64,000 nt of DNA from Acinetobacter lwoffii (GCF_002321025.1 NZ_DCLL01000027.1:62001-126000), one strand, 5' to 3'. Shown: positions 26,861 through 36,267, numbered from the stretch's first letter. Numbers and translations: made by a program. Notes: generated by a model from the sequence alone, not told the origin.

Positions 26861-27655
26861 TTAAACCTTCTGAATAAACAGTTCACGATCAAAACGGTAC
26901 TGCGGGAAGAATACTCCATCTTCAGCGCGTTCACCCGCACCAATTACCATGACTGGATACTGTTCATCATTTAATTTCAGAATTTCACGAACCATCGGCT
27001 CATCAAAACCTTCCATCATACAGCTGTCAAAACCATAAGCACGTAAAGCTAAGACCAGATTTTCACAAGCGAGCGCCGTCGTTTTGGTCGCCCACAGTTT
27101 TGCATCAGCCGGACTGAAAGCAGACACTGGCATTTGTTTGTCCAATGTACGGGCAACTTTGAAAGCCACTTTCTTAAAGTTACCAAAAGCATTCAGATAA
27201 CCAGTCTTATAGTTGTAGGGAATATATTTATAGTATTTCTTAATCGCGGGCGGTGCTTCTGGAAATGGAAATTCATTTACATTACGTTTCGCCATTTCAT
27301 CGATACGGTCGGTACGTGCGATACAGACAATTAGCTCAGAAGCTGTTTTGGCTGCCAGTTGACTCATACAGGCTTTGACCAGACGTTTTTTCTTGCCCGG
27401 ATTTTGTACCACATAAAAAGTCCACGGCTGCAAGTTCGACGAATTTGGTGCCAACAACGCTAGATCCAGACAGGCATCCAGAACTTCGACAGGAATTGGC
27501 TTTTTGGTAAATTTACGCACTGAACGTCGGCTTTCAATCACCTTACGAAAATTGTCTATATCTATATCTTGAGGTGCAGGTTCGTAATAACGTTTCTTTT
27601 CTGGATTTGAACTATCTGTTGTTTGAGAAGAGGTTTGAGAGTTTTGATTTGGCAT
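26861..27655 (-). CDS. Nitroreductase family protein
   Basis: FMN-dependent NAD(P)H oxidoreductase of the nitroreductase fold. 264 aa. The family FMN-binding start VIESRRSVRKFTKKPIP and the LAPNSSNLQPWTFYVV segment are clear, as is the C-terminal YPVMVIGAGER. The first about 30 residues are a polar Ser/Gln/Asn-rich extension. The natural substrate is unknown. It precedes the enoyl-CoA hydratase gene in the genome and follows it in transcription, about 70 bases apart. Confidence 0.88.
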   Translation of the reverse strand: MPNQNSQTSSQTTDSSNPEKKRYYEPAPQDIDIDNFRKVIESRRSVRKFTKKPIPVEVLDACLDLALLAPNSSNLQPWTFYVVQNPGKKKRLVKACMSQLAAKTASELIVCIARTDRIDEMAKRNVNEFPFPEAPPAIKKYYKYIPYNYKTGYLNAFGNFKKVAFKVARTLDKQMPVSAFSPADAKLWATKTTALACENLVLALRAYGFDSCMMEGFDEPMVREILKLNDEQYPVMVIGAGERAEDGVFFPQYRFDRELFIQKV

Positions 27656-27726
27656 ACTTCAGATTCTTGGAAAAATAAAAGATTGAGGCAGTCTAAACCA
27701 CCTCGTTGAACTCATAAGTTTGAAAA

Positions 27727-28527
27727 TTAGTTGAATTGTGTGAAATCAGGTTTACGTTTTTGCATAAAGGCTTGAACCGCTTCCAGCATTTCTGGCGAGC
27801 CAACACGCTGCATGAAAATTTCTGCTTCATGGTCAATCCATTCCACAATTTCATTCACATTATGTTTCATCAAGGCTTTAGATTGCACCAGTGATGCCAA
27901 TGGCAGGGCAGAGAGCTGGGCAGCTTGTGCTGCTGCTTTAGTATAAACATCTTCTTCAATGCTATTCACCAGACCTGCGTCGAGTGCTTTTTCGCTATTG
28001 AATTTTTGCGCAGTCAGCAATAATTCGGCCGCTTTATGATAACCCGCTTGCTGAATCAACAGCTTGCTTGAAGCACCTTCAGGCGATAGACCCAGACTGA
28101 CAAATGGAATCTGGAACAGGGCGGTATTGTCACTATAGACCAGATCACAATGCAGTAAGATCGTCACGCCAATGCCGATTGCAACACCACGCACGGCTGC
28201 AATCAATGGCTTGGAAAATTTTGCAGCAGATTTCAGTAAAACAAACGGTGGGCCTTCAGCGGCGGGTGCCTGACCTTTCTTCGCAGCAGATTTCATAAAA
28301 TCCTGCATATCATTGCCCGCACTAAAGTCTGCATCCTGACCACGTAAAACGACCACACGAACTTCAGGCGCCTGATCTGCTTCATCTAAAGCTTTCGCAA
28401 TCCAGAGATAAAGTTCGCTATATAACGCATTTTTCGCTTCCGGACGATTGATGGCTAAAGTGAGTACACCATGTTCTAAATTCGCATTCAAATGCTCATG
28501 AGGTTGTTGAATACAGCTCAGTGTCAT
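27727..28527 (-). CDS. Enoyl-CoA hydratase/isomerase family protein
   Basis: Crotonase-fold enzyme acting on acyl-CoA thioesters. 266 aa. Oxyanion-hole segments are FSAGNDMQDF and AVRGVAIGIGVTILLHCDLV. The catalytic region reads FVSLGLSPEGASSKLL, with Glu in the SPEG motif. Good SD (AAGGA) before the ATG at 28527. It may form an operon with the nitroreductase downstream. Whether it is a hydratase or an isomerase cannot be told from sequence. Confidence 0.88.
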   Translation of the reverse strand: MTLSCIQQPHEHLNANLEHGVLTLAINRPEAKNALYSELYLWIAKALDEADQAPEVRVVVLRGQDADFSAGNDMQDFMKSAAKKGQAPAAEGPPFVLLKSAAKFSKPLIAAVRGVAIGIGVTILLHCDLVYSDNTALFQIPFVSLGLSPEGASSKLLIQQAGYHKAAELLLTAQKFNSEKALDAGLVNSIEEDVYTKAAAQAAQLSALPLASLVQSKALMKHNVNEIVEWIDHEAEIFMQRVGSPEMLEAVQAFMQKRKPDFTQFN

Positions 28528-28630
28528 CGTACTATCCTTGCTTTAAAACTTAATTTGATTTTATGGGAATGATTATGTCGCATATTTATTGGGGCAGCAC
28601 AACTCATGAGTCATAAAAAACTGATCCCTT

Positions 28631-29200
28631 ATGAACTATACATTTGATTATCTGGTTTTCATTGGCCGCTTTCAGCCTTTTCATCTGGCGCACATGCAAA
28701 CGATTAACATTGCCCTGCAACACAGTCAACATGTGATTTTGGCTCTCGGCTCTGCGCAAAATGAACGCAATATCAAAAATCCATTCTTGGCTTCGGAGCG
28801 TGAAGCCATGATCCTGTCAAATTTCAGTCCTGAAGATCAAGCTCGGATCAAATTTGTAGATGTCATTGATGTTTATAATGATGAAAAATGGCAAAAACTG
28901 GTGAAATCGCTGGTGAATCAGGTTATTGAACCGGATGCCAAAGTTGGGCTGATTGGGCACTTTAAAGATGATTCTTCTTATTATTTAAAGTTTTTTCCAG
29001 AATGGGAAATGGTCGAACTTGACAGCCTGGAAGATGCCTTATCCGCCACGCCGATGCGTGAAGCTTATTATCGTGGCGAAATTCAACGAGATAAATTTCC
29101 ACAAGGCACGATTGATTTTCTAGAGAATTTCCAAAAAACCACGACCTATCAGCAACTCAGTGAAAAATTTGCCCAGAATGATAAAACCAATCTGCTTTAA
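28631..29200 (+). CDS. nadM: Nicotinamide-nucleotide adenylyltransferase, NadM type
   Basis: Transfers AMP from ATP to nicotinamide mononucleotide in NAD salvage. 189 aa. The nucleotidyltransferase motif is GRFQPFHLAHMQ (HxxH form) at residues 12-23, and the C-terminal SATPMREAYYRG corresponds to the ISSTxxR motif. In some bacteria, such as Francisella, NadM is fused to a Nudix domain; here it ends without one. It is convergent with argP, separated by only five bases. Confidence 0.85.
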   Translation: MNYTFDYLVFIGRFQPFHLAHMQTINIALQHSQHVILALGSAQNERNIKNPFLASEREAMILSNFSPEDQARIKFVDVIDVYNDEKWQKLVKSLVNQVIEPDAKVGLIGHFKDDSSYYLKFFPEWEMVELDSLEDALSATPMREAYYRGEIQRDKFPQGTIDFLENFQKTTTYQQLSEKFAQNDKTNLL

Positions 29201-29205
29201 AAGTA

Positions 29206-30111
29206 TCAGGTTGTTATGGGTTGATTCATGGTAGTTTGAGCATGCTGTTTCAAACATTCGCCTAAAATTTCCAGGGCAGACGACTGTTCTTTCCAGTGAT
29301 GCCAATACAAGGGTACTTCAATTCGCATCTCACTCGAAAGTTCAAGCAGTTCACCTGACTCCAGCAAATCCCTGGTTTGATAGTCCGGCAGCCAGCCATA
29401 TCCTAGACCCATGACAATCGCATCAAAAAATGCATGGGTCGATGGAATAAAGAAATGAGGATATTGAGCAAGGTTCAGGCCAAATTCGTGCTGAATAAAC
29501 TGGGTATGTAGCTGGTCTTTTTCATTAAAAATAATGGCAGGGGCAAGGCGTAGCGCATCCCGATGTACCCCTTGATGAAACCAGTTTCGGGAAAAGTCAG
29601 GGGTGGCGACCAGACGATACTGCATCTGTCCGATCAACTCAGCCCGGCAACCTTTCATTGCCTTACTCTCTGTACTCAAACAGGCATTGACGAGACCTGC
29701 TTCTAACAGATGATGAGTCTGTGATTGATCATCCACCTGAAAATGCAACACAATTTTATGCTGGATCAGCTGGGCTTGTAAGGTTGGTAATAGCCAGGTC
29801 GCGAGCGAATCAGCATTGGTGGCAATATTCAGACAATAGAAACCTTCCTGTTGCAATTGTCCACCCAAATCCTGCATCAGATTCTGTTCTAGCAAACGTT
29901 GATGCTGTAAATAATGCAATAAGGTTTGTCCGGATTGAGTCACACGGCAAGGCCGATCTCTCACCAGAAGCAATTGTCCCAATTTTTTTTCCAGACTTTG
30001 AACACGAAGGGTCACTGCCGAGGCAGTAATATTTAGCTGCTCGGCAGCCAGATCGAAACTTCCCGTTTTTGCAACTGCGTAAAAAGCATCACATTGTTTC
30101 GCATTCAGCAT
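29206..30111 (-). CDS. argP: LysR-family regulator ArgP
   Basis: 301 aa. Activator of the basic amino-acid exporter gene in the arginine/lysine response. The N-terminal HTH reads LNAKQCDAFYAVAKTGSFDL and the LysR dimer-helix follows. It is divergent from the LysE/ArgO exporter gene with a 104-base shared control region, the standard ArgP-ArgO arrangement, which supports the specific assignment. Confidence 0.88.
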   Translation of the reverse strand: MLNAKQCDAFYAVAKTGSFDLAAEQLNITASAVTLRVQSLEKKLGQLLLVRDRPCRVTQSGQTLLHYLQHQRLLEQNLMQDLGGQLQQEGFYCLNIATNADSLATWLLPTLQAQLIQHKIVLHFQVDDQSQTHHLLEAGLVNACLSTESKAMKGCRAELIGQMQYRLVATPDFSRNWFHQGVHRDALRLAPAIIFNEKDQLHTQFIQHEFGLNLAQYPHFFIPSTHAFFDAIVMGLGYGWLPDYQTRDLLESGELLELSSEMRIEVPLYWHHWKEQSSALEILGECLKQHAQTTMNQPITT

Positions 30112-30215
30112 ATCTGTTATCTAAAAATAATTTAGTTAAATTGATATTAACTTAGTTTTAATTAATCGCATCCATTTTGTTGAATAATTCATTTATTCAA
30201 AAAAAGGGGAATGTG

Positions 30216-30821
30216 ATGTTCAGTTATATGATGAGTGGTTTTGCAGTGGGAATGAGCCTGATTGTCAGTATCGGTGCACAGAATGCTTTTGTATTAAAAC
30301 AAGGTTTAAAACAGCAGCATGTGTTCTGGGTCTGTGTGATTTGTGCCTTGTCTGATTCCATTTTAATTCTGCTTGGCGTACTAGGCTTTGCGCGTATCAT
30401 TGAACATTATCCAGATATTGTTATATTTTCTAAATATATTGGTGCAGGATTCCTGTTTTATTATGGTTTGCATCATGCGATCAGCGCATTTAAATCAACA
30501 GAGGTTTTGGCACCAAGTGACCAGCTAACAGAGCATTTTCTACAAGTACTGATGATCTGCCTGGCTTTTACCTGGCTGAATCCACATGTTTACTTAGACA
30601 CAGTCATATTGATTGGATCAATTTCAACCCAATACGCCTTAGGAAAATGGTGGTTTGCTTTAGGCGCTGTCTGTGCTTCCTGGTTTTTCTTCTTTAGTTT
30701 GGGATATGGGGCAAAGATATTGACACCTTGGTTCCAACATCCAAAAGCATGGAAAATACTGGATGCTATTATTGCCTGTACCATGTGGGGCGTCGCAGTG
30801 TCATTAATTCTCAGTATTTGA
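30216..30821 (+). CDS. argO: LysE/ArgO family amino-acid exporter
   Basis: Inner-membrane exporter of basic amino acids. 201 aa from the ATG at 30216, which has AGGGGA seven bases upstream; the in-frame TTG at 30177 is not used. Five to six helices are visible. The family segment is MSLIVSIGAQNAFVLKQGLK near the N-terminus, with the later FTWLNPHVYLDTV. Control by the divergent argP is expected. Whether it exports lysine, arginine or both is not decided by sequence. Confidence 0.88.
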   Translation: MFSYMMSGFAVGMSLIVSIGAQNAFVLKQGLKQQHVFWVCVICALSDSILILLGVLGFARIIEHYPDIVIFSKYIGAGFLFYYGLHHAISAFKSTEVLAPSDQLTEHFLQVLMICLAFTWLNPHVYLDTVILIGSISTQYALGKWWFALGAVCASWFFFFSLGYGAKILTPWFQHPKAWKILDAIIACTMWGVAVSLILSI

Positions 30822-30850
30822 TTCAGGCTACGAAAGCGGATAGATCGGTT

Positions 30851-31042
30851 AAGAGTTGTCTAAACGTGTCATTTTAGATAGTGATCAAGAATAGGCAGCG
30901 CAGAAAACAACTCTTTTCATTACTACGAGCACATGGATATTTCCAATATAAATTGAGCTTAAAATCAACGATCTGTCTTATATAAAAATTTATAAAATCA
31001 GAATTTTATAAGATGAAAACAGTCTCCTGCTAGCCTAGCAGG
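30851..31042. other. Non-coding stretch with two inverted repeats
   Basis: The 409 bases between argO and yceI (30822-31230) hold no gene that I can support. AAGAGTTGT / ACAACTCTT (30851-30859, 30907-30915) can pair across 47 bases, and CCTGCTAG-C-CTAGCAGG (31026-31042) is a perfect palindrome. Neither has a T-tract. The region also holds AT-rich DNA that may carry the yceI promoter. Confidence 0.4.
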
Positions 31043-31230
31043 GCCACTTATAAGAGAAAAATCAGCGCAAGTATTTTGTCCGTTAGTCATGAATGATTTT
31101 ACAAAAACTTCAATAAACTGGTATAAAAATAACGAAAACCTGTTCGCTCAAAAAACAAGAAAATTTAGTTTCAGATTAAGCCGTGTACTTAAATCCGATC
31201 AATAAGAAATTAAGCAAGGTGGATTTAAAA

Positions 31231-31794
31231 TTGAAAACAATAATAAAAACTGGACTCCTTAGCCTAGCGATCTGTTTAGCTTTGACCAGTCAGTCTTTTG
31301 CAAGATCATGGACCTTAACTCCCAAAAGTGATGTCGGTTTTGAGATCAAGTCGATGGGATTGACTGTGGTTAAAGCCAAGTTCAATCAGGTCCAATCTAC
31401 AATGCAGTTTGATGCTAAAGCACCGCACAATGCCTCAACCCATCTGGTCATGGATGTGGAAAGTTTAAGCTTTAGTAAACCGCTATTTAAACATATGATT
31501 TTGGGCGAAGACCTGTTTTATGTAGAAAAATATAAGACTGTAATTTTTAAAAGTATCCAGTTTAAAGACTTGGGTAATGGTAAATACAATGTTTTAGGTC
31601 ATTTAACCCTACGTGGTGTGACCAAGCCTGTGATTTTTGAAACCACGTTTAAACCCAGTATGTCAAATGCCAACCTGCTTGATGTTCAGGCATCAGCCGT
31701 CATTAACCGTAGGGATTTTGGTATGAAAAAAGGAATTGCCGGGGTAGGGGATAAAGTTAATCTTCATCTATCAGGCCAGTGTGAAATGAAATAG
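31231..31794 (+). CDS. YceI family periplasmic lipid-binding-like protein
   Basis: 187 aa with the TTG start at 31231, preceded by AAGGTGG. This start gives a clean signal peptide (MKTIIKTGLLSLAICLALTS in its first 20 residues, cleavage after SFA). GTG starts at 31183 or 31219 are alternatives. The mature protein is a YceI/lipocalin-like beta barrel with VGFEIKSMGLTVVKAKFNQV, the LTLRGVTKPV motif and a C-terminal VNLHLSGQC. Family members bind isoprenoid-like lipids; the ligand here is unknown. Confidence 0.85.
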   Translation: MKTIIKTGLLSLAICLALTSQSFARSWTLTPKSDVGFEIKSMGLTVVKAKFNQVQSTMQFDAKAPHNASTHLVMDVESLSFSKPLFKHMILGEDLFYVEKYKTVIFKSIQFKDLGNGKYNVLGHLTLRGVTKPVIFETTFKPSMSNANLLDVQASAVINRRDFGMKKGIAGVGDKVNLHLSGQCEMK

Positions 31795-31833
31795 GGTAGA
31801 TATAAAATACTTGATGATATGAAAGTTATTGTA

Positions 31834-31861
31834 AAAAAAGCTCGAATATTTCGAGCTTTTG
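31834..31861. terminator. Bidirectional terminator
   Basis: AGCTCGA / TCGAGCT stem (31839-31845, 31851-31857), ATATT loop, flanked by A and T runs. Shared by yceI (+) and bcp (-). Confidence 0.85.
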
Positions 31862-31881
31862 TCTATACGGTAAGCATGCAA

Positions 31882-32340
31882 TTAAGCAGCTTGCAAAGCT
31901 TTTAAATCTTCCAGAACTTGTTCTGCGTGACCTGCTGCTTTGACCTTACGGTATTCTTTGACCAGTTGACCGTTATGGAAAATGAAAGTCGAACGCTCAA
32001 TGCCCATCACTTGTTTACCATACATGTTCTTTTCTTTAATCACATCAAAGTGATTGCACAACACCTCTTCTTTATCGCTGATCAGGTTAATACTCAGGTT
32101 CTGCTTTTCAGTAAAGTTCTGATGAGCTTTTACCGAATCACGGGATACGCCAAGAATTGTGGTATTTAAAGCATCGAACTGATCTTTTAAACAGGAAAAT
32201 CCTACTGCCTGAGTTGTGCAGCCCGGTGTAGAATCTTTAGGATAAAAATAAATCACCAGCCATTCTGTATTTAACTGGGTTAAATTGATTTCGCCTGTCG
32301 TCGCAGGAAAATTTTGGTCAAGCAAACTCATTTCAGACAT
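31882..32340 (-). CDS. bcp: Thioredoxin-dependent peroxiredoxin (Bcp/PrxQ)
   Basis: Reduces hydrogen peroxide and organic peroxides using thioredoxin. 152 aa. The peroxidatic Cys is in YPKDSTPGCTTQA (about residue 41). A second Cys five residues later, as in 2-Cys PrxQ, is replaced by Gly/Phe in AVGFSC, but Cys50 lies close by and could be resolving. SD AGGAG before the ATG at 32340. Confidence 0.9.
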   Translation of the reverse strand: MSEMSLLDQNFPATTGEINLTQLNTEWLVIYFYPKDSTPGCTTQAVGFSCLKDQFDALNTTILGVSRDSVKAHQNFTEKQNLSINLISDKEEVLCNHFDVIKEKNMYGKQVMGIERSTFIFHNGQLVKEYRKVKAAGHAEQVLEDLKALQAA

Positions 32341-32374
32341 AAAAACTCCTGTTTTCTTGAAATTTTTTCAAAAA

Positions 32375-32406
32375 AAATAAGCCACATTATTATAGTGGCT
32401 TATTTT
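32375..32406. terminator. Rho-independent terminator
   Basis: Perfect 12-bp stem AAAATAAGCCAC / GTGGCTTATTTT (32375-32386, 32395-32406). Ends the small secreted-protein gene on the minus strand, upstream of bcp. Confidence 0.85.
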
Positions 32407-32425
32407 ATCAAAGAATAATCAGATC

Positions 32426-32839
32426 TTATTTCTTTGGTGCCGCTTGAGCTGATTTCATCGCTTCTTCAGTCAAAGTTTTCAGTTTGCCTGTTAACTGTGG
32501 ACCAAAGCATGCTTGAAGATCTTTATTCTGCTTCTGTACAAAAGCTAAAGTGCCTGGGCTTTTCTTCTGGTTAATAGTGCTTTGAATTTCCCATTTTTGT
32601 GCATTGGTTAATTTGCCATCTGCTTCAATAGCACAACCACAATATTTGCTGACTTCAGCAGATGTCAATTTTTTGCTTTTGCCAGTTTCATTTTTACAAA
32701 CATTGATCAATGCAGATTTTACATTGGTGCTTTTATAAGCTTGTTGTAATTTGTCATCAGCCGCTTGAGCCGTAGTTGCGAACATAGCAGCAGCTGAGAC
32801 AATTGCTGAAAGCACGATGCTTGATTTTAAATTCTTCAT
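32426..32839 (-). CDS. Hypothetical secreted cysteine-containing protein
   Basis: 137 aa from the ATG at 32839 with AGGTAGAG upstream. A signal peptide is clear (about residues 1-26, ending TTAQAADDK). The mature part is Lys-rich and has four cysteines (VCKNE, KYCGCA and QACFG), which could form two disulfides in the periplasm. I do not recognise a domain. It lies 16 bases downstream of queC and probably shares its transcript, but nothing suggests a functional link. Confidence 0.8.
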   Translation of the reverse strand: MKNLKSSIVLSAIVSAAAMFATTAQAADDKLQQAYKSTNVKSALINVCKNETGKSKKLTSAEVSKYCGCAIEADGKLTNAQKWEIQSTINQKKSPGTLAFVQKQNKDLQACFGPQLTGKLKTLTEEAMKSAQAAPKK

Positions 32840-32855
32840 AAACTCTACCTTGTTA

Positions 32856-33524
32856 TTACGGTATATAACGTGTCGGGTCTTCAACACCTGCGTCCACAAA
32901 ACCCTGTTTACGTAAACGACAACTGTCGCATTTGCCACAGGCACGTCCTTGGTCATCTGCTTGATAGCATGACACCGTTTGACTGTAGTCTACGCCATGT
33001 TCAATACCTAAGCGAATGATATTTGCTTTGGATAAATGTAACAAAGGTGTTTCAAATTTGAGCGCCTGACCCTCTACGCCAACCTTGGTCGCAAGGCGTG
33101 CCATGTTGGCAAATGCGTCAATAAATTCCGGACGGCAATCCGGATAACCGGAGTAATCAACCGCATTAATTCCGATGACAATCGCTTCAGCTTCGAATAC
33201 TTCTGCCGCGGCCAGAGCGTAAGACAAGAAGATGGTATTACGTGCCGGAACATAGGTAATCGGAATACCAGCCTGTTCATGGTCGGGCACCTCAATACTA
33301 TGATCGGTAAGGGCTGAGCCACCCAGATTACCCAGATCAATATTGATCACTCGATGTTCCACACCCGCATGTTGCGTTAAAGCTTTTGCTGCATCCAGCT
33401 CGGTCGTTGAACGCTGACCATATCGAAAACTAAGTGCGATACATTCATAGCGTGCCTGCGCCCAAGCCAGACATGTTGTTGAGTCTAATCCGCCAGATAA
33501 CAGGACAATGGCACGAGGGCGCAT
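32856..33524 (-). CDS. queC: 7-cyano-7-deazaguanine synthase QueC
   Basis: Converts 7-carboxy-7-deazaguanine to preQ0 with ATP and ammonia, in queuosine biosynthesis. 222 aa from the ATG at 33524 with GGAG upstream. The N-terminal PP-loop is LLSGGLDSTTCL, and the zinc-binding cysteines are in the C-terminal CYQADDQGRACGKCDSCRLR region. It is directly downstream of queE, the preceding enzyme in the pathway. Confidence 0.96.
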   Translation of the reverse strand: MRPRAIVLLSGGLDSTTCLAWAQARYECIALSFRYGQRSTTELDAAKALTQHAGVEHRVINIDLGNLGGSALTDHSIEVPDHEQAGIPITYVPARNTIFLSYALAAAEVFEAEAIVIGINAVDYSGYPDCRPEFIDAFANMARLATKVGVEGQALKFETPLLHLSKANIIRLGIEHGVDYSQTVSCYQADDQGRACGKCDSCRLRKQGFVDAGVEDPTRYIP

Positions 33525-33559
33525 AAGCTGATTCTCCAAAAAAAATACTTTACAAAAAA

Positions 33560-34270
33560 TTAACGACCAGTTTCATCATTCCATAACAACTTGTGTAGCT
33601 GTAACTGGAAACGAACAGGGAGATGGTCTTCTAAAATCCACTGAGCCAAATCACGTGCCAGTGGTGGTAAACGAACCGCACCTTTTTCAACCGCAAATGC
33701 AGGCGAAAACCAAACTGTACTCACTTTGTCTTGAAGTTGGTACAGTTCTAACTGCTGCTTTGACCATTCATAATCTTCACGATTGCATATCACAAACTTG
33801 ATTTGATCATGTGCAGTTAAATGATCGAGATTAGAAAGCAAATTCCGTGCAACTTCACCTGAAGTTGGTGTTTTTAAATCGAGGACTTTGGAAACACGTG
33901 AATCCACTTTGGACACATCTAAAGCGCCACTGGTTTCAAGTGAAACTTCGCATCCTAAATCTGCCAGTCGCTGCATCAGGGGTAGGGCATTGGGCTGCGC
34001 CAGTGGTTCACCACCGGTCACACAGACATAAGGGGTTTTAAAATCAAGCGTGGTCTGGATAATATCGTCCAGAGACTGACGCTCACCGCCTTCAAAGGAA
34101 TAGGTGGTATCACAATAGCTACAACGTAATGGGCAACCGGTTAAACGGATAAATACTGTTGGCAGTCCTGCGGCATTGGCTTCACCTTGCAATGAATAGA
34201 AAATCTCCGTAATGCGTAAACCCGCAGACGGATCAGAGACAGGAATTGCGGAAGATCGAAGCGTATTCAT
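33560..34270 (-). CDS. queE: 7-carboxy-7-deazaguanine synthase QueE
   Basis: Radical SAM enzyme converting 6-carboxytetrahydropterin to 7-carboxy-7-deazaguanine. 236 aa from ATG 34270. The 4Fe-4S cysteines are in TGCPLRCSYCDTTYSF, and the SAM-binding GGE is in CVTGGEPLAQ. The N-terminal IFYSLQGEANAAG is family-typical. Forms a two-gene queuosine unit with queC, 35 bases apart. queD is not in the window. Confidence 0.95.
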   Translation of the reverse strand: MNTLRSSAIPVSDPSAGLRITEIFYSLQGEANAAGLPTVFIRLTGCPLRCSYCDTTYSFEGGERQSLDDIIQTTLDFKTPYVCVTGGEPLAQPNALPLMQRLADLGCEVSLETSGALDVSKVDSRVSKVLDLKTPTSGEVARNLLSNLDHLTAHDQIKFVICNREDYEWSKQQLELYQLQDKVSTVWFSPAFAVEKGAVRLPPLARDLAQWILEDHLPVRFQLQLHKLLWNDETGR

Positions 34271-34306
34271 AACAAAACTAACCAATGAGAAATAAATAAC
34301 CGGGTA

Positions 34307-34343
34307 TAAAAATAAAAATCCCTACGATCATTACTAATCGTAG
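34307..34343 (-). terminator. Terminator of dapD
   Basis: Stem CTACGAT / ATCGTAG (34322-34328, 34337-34343) followed on the minus strand by GGATTTTTATTTT. Confidence 0.65.
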
Positions 34344-34401
34344 AGACGAGGAGCAGTTGAAGCTCCGAGGAACACAAATGTGTCCTCTAAGTTAAGACAT
34401 C

Positions 34402-35223
34402 TTAGTCTTCGCGTAATAGATCGTTCAGGCTTGTTTTAGAACGAGTTTGTGCATCAACTTTTTTCACGATAATGGCAGCATACAAGCTATAAGTACCGCA
34501 TTTAGATGGAAGGCTACCAGCAACAACGACTGAACCTGCTGGTACGCGACCATAATGAATTTCGCCAGTGGCACGGTCATAAATCTTGGTCGATTGACCA
34601 ATGAATACGCCCATTGAAATCACAGAACCTTCTTCAACGATTACGCCTTCCACAATTTCAGAACGTGCACCGATAAAGCAGTTATCTTCAATAATGGTTG
34701 GATTCGCTTGAAGCGGTTCAAGCACACCACCAATACCGACACCACCTGACAAGTGAACATTTTTACCGATTTGTGCACATGAACCTACAGTTGCCCAGGT
34801 ATCAACCATCGTGCCTTCATCTACATAAGCACCAATGTTGACATAAGAAGGCATCAAGATCACGCCTTTAGCCTGGAAAGAACCTTTACGTGCAACAGCA
34901 GGCGGTACAACACGTACGCCAGCAGCCTTGAATTGTTCTTCAGTCCAACCTGAGAATTTAGTCTCTACTTTGTCATAGAAACGAAGATCACAAGCTTCCA
35001 TTGGTTTGTTGTCGTTTAATTTAAATGATAACAATACCGCTTTTTTAATCCATTGATGAACAACCCATTCACCATCGATTTTTTCAGCAACACGTAAAGT
35101 ACCATTGTCTAGACCAGCAATTACTTCCTCTACTGCTTGACGAATTTCAGCAGAGCAATCTGCAGCTGTAAAATTCGCACGGTCTTCAAACGCTTGTTCA
35201 ATGATTGTTGAAAGCTGCGACAT
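34402..35223 (-). CDS. dapD: 2,3,4,5-tetrahydropyridine-2,6-dicarboxylate N-succinyltransferase
   Basis: Succinylates tetrahydrodipicolinate in the lysine/diaminopimelate pathway. 273 aa. After an alpha-helical N-terminal domain the protein forms a left-handed beta-helix of hexapeptide repeats (about residues 105-230), with VNIGAYVDEGTMVDTWATVG and IIEDNCFIGARSEIVEGVIV stretches. The length matches the E. coli enzyme closely. Confidence 0.96.
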   Translation of the reverse strand: MSQLSTIIEQAFEDRANFTAADCSAEIRQAVEEVIAGLDNGTLRVAEKIDGEWVVHQWIKKAVLLSFKLNDNKPMEACDLRFYDKVETKFSGWTEEQFKAAGVRVVPPAVARKGSFQAKGVILMPSYVNIGAYVDEGTMVDTWATVGSCAQIGKNVHLSGGVGIGGVLEPLQANPTIIEDNCFIGARSEIVEGVIVEEGSVISMGVFIGQSTKIYDRATGEIHYGRVPAGSVVVAGSLPSKCGTYSLYAAIIVKKVDAQTRSKTSLNDLLRED

Positions 35224-35541
35224 GATCTTCCTTCCAGAAAAAATTTTCTAGATTTTACACTATATTGCAGAAAAAATAGTTGAAAGCACTAAAAATAGAT
35301 GAAAAATAACTAAAAGTGTAGAAAGCGTGAAATTATTAAAGTGATAAGTGTACTTTTTTATTATGTTGAAATGTAGGAGAAGTGTTAGAAAACACTTGGT
35401 TCTCAACAAGAAAAATTAATTTGTATCAAAAAATAACAAAAGATGAGCAAAATGTGAATAAAAAATATTTTTTAAGTCCTTTATATTGAGCCTATCACGA
35501 ATAACTAATGATCAAAATAAGTTCTTTTGAGGAGAGAAATA

Positions 35542-36267
35542 ATGAAAGCTTTATATCAACTTTTAGCAGTATCCGTTCTAGCTGCCACAGCTGGATCTGT
35601 CATGGCTGCTGATGAAACAATCGTAACAGATGAAGGCGTTGCTGAATTCTCTTTCTTTAAACCCGCGGCTGTTCGTGCTGAAGTGGGTACTACCGGTTAT
35701 GGTGGTGCAATTTCTTGGAATGCCAATCCATATGTTGGCGTGACTTTAGGTTATAACGGTGGTGATATTTCCTGGTCTGATGATATTTCAGTAAATGGGA
35801 CTAAATATGACCTGGATATGGACAATAACCTGACCTATTTAAATGCTGAAATTCGTCCTTGGGCGAACTGGTTCTATATGGCAGCAGGTGTTGCTTACAT
35901 GGACAATGATTATGGTTTACGTGGCCGCCCTGGGACAGATGGTGAAATCAGAATTGATGGTTCAACATTTGGTGCAGATGTAGGAGATGTGGTAGGTAGT
36001 TTATCTTACAAAAATAATATCGCACCTTATCTAGGCATTGGCTTCTCACCGGCAATTACCAACCGTTGGGGCGTCTTTGGTGAGATCGGTGCCTACTATA
36101 ATGGTAATCCTACTGTAGATTTATATAACACAGGTAGTCAGACAGCAAGAAGTGCAAATGGTCGTCTAATTACAGATGCAATTGATACAGAAAGAGATAA
36201 AATTCGTAATGACAATGAATACGAATGGCTACCAGTAGCGAAACTAGGTGTAAGCTTCCGCTTCTAA
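35542..36267 (+). CDS. carO: CarO-type outer-membrane channel
   Basis: Eight-stranded outer-membrane barrel known in Acinetobacter as the basic amino-acid channel whose loss has been linked to carbapenem resistance. 241 aa from ATG 35542 with GAGGAG upstream and a signal peptide ending SVMAADE. Diagnostic segments are VGTTGYGGAISWNANPYVG, LGYNGGDISW, VNGTKYDLDMDNN, LNAEIRPWANW and a C-terminal Phe (VSFRF). The loop about residues 130-155 and that near 195-215 differ from the forms I remember. It carries its own terminator. The 318-base upstream region holds no other gene. Confidence 0.92.
   Translation: MKALYQLLAVSVLAATAGSVMAADETIVTDEGVAEFSFFKPAAVRAEVGTTGYGGAISWNANPYVGVTLGYNGGDISWSDDISVNGTKYDLDMDNNLTYLNAEIRPWANWFYMAAGVAYMDNDYGLRGRPGTDGEIRIDGSTFGADVGDVVGSLSYKNNIAPYLGIGFSPAITNRWGVFGEIGAYYNGNPTVDLYNTGSQTARSANGRLITDAIDTERDKIRNDNEYEWLPVAKLGVSFRF

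Noticed and set aside
34402..35223. Hexapeptide repeat gene considered as an acetyltransferase of unknown role
   Set aside because: The N-terminal domain and length match DapD fully, so the specific name is preferred.
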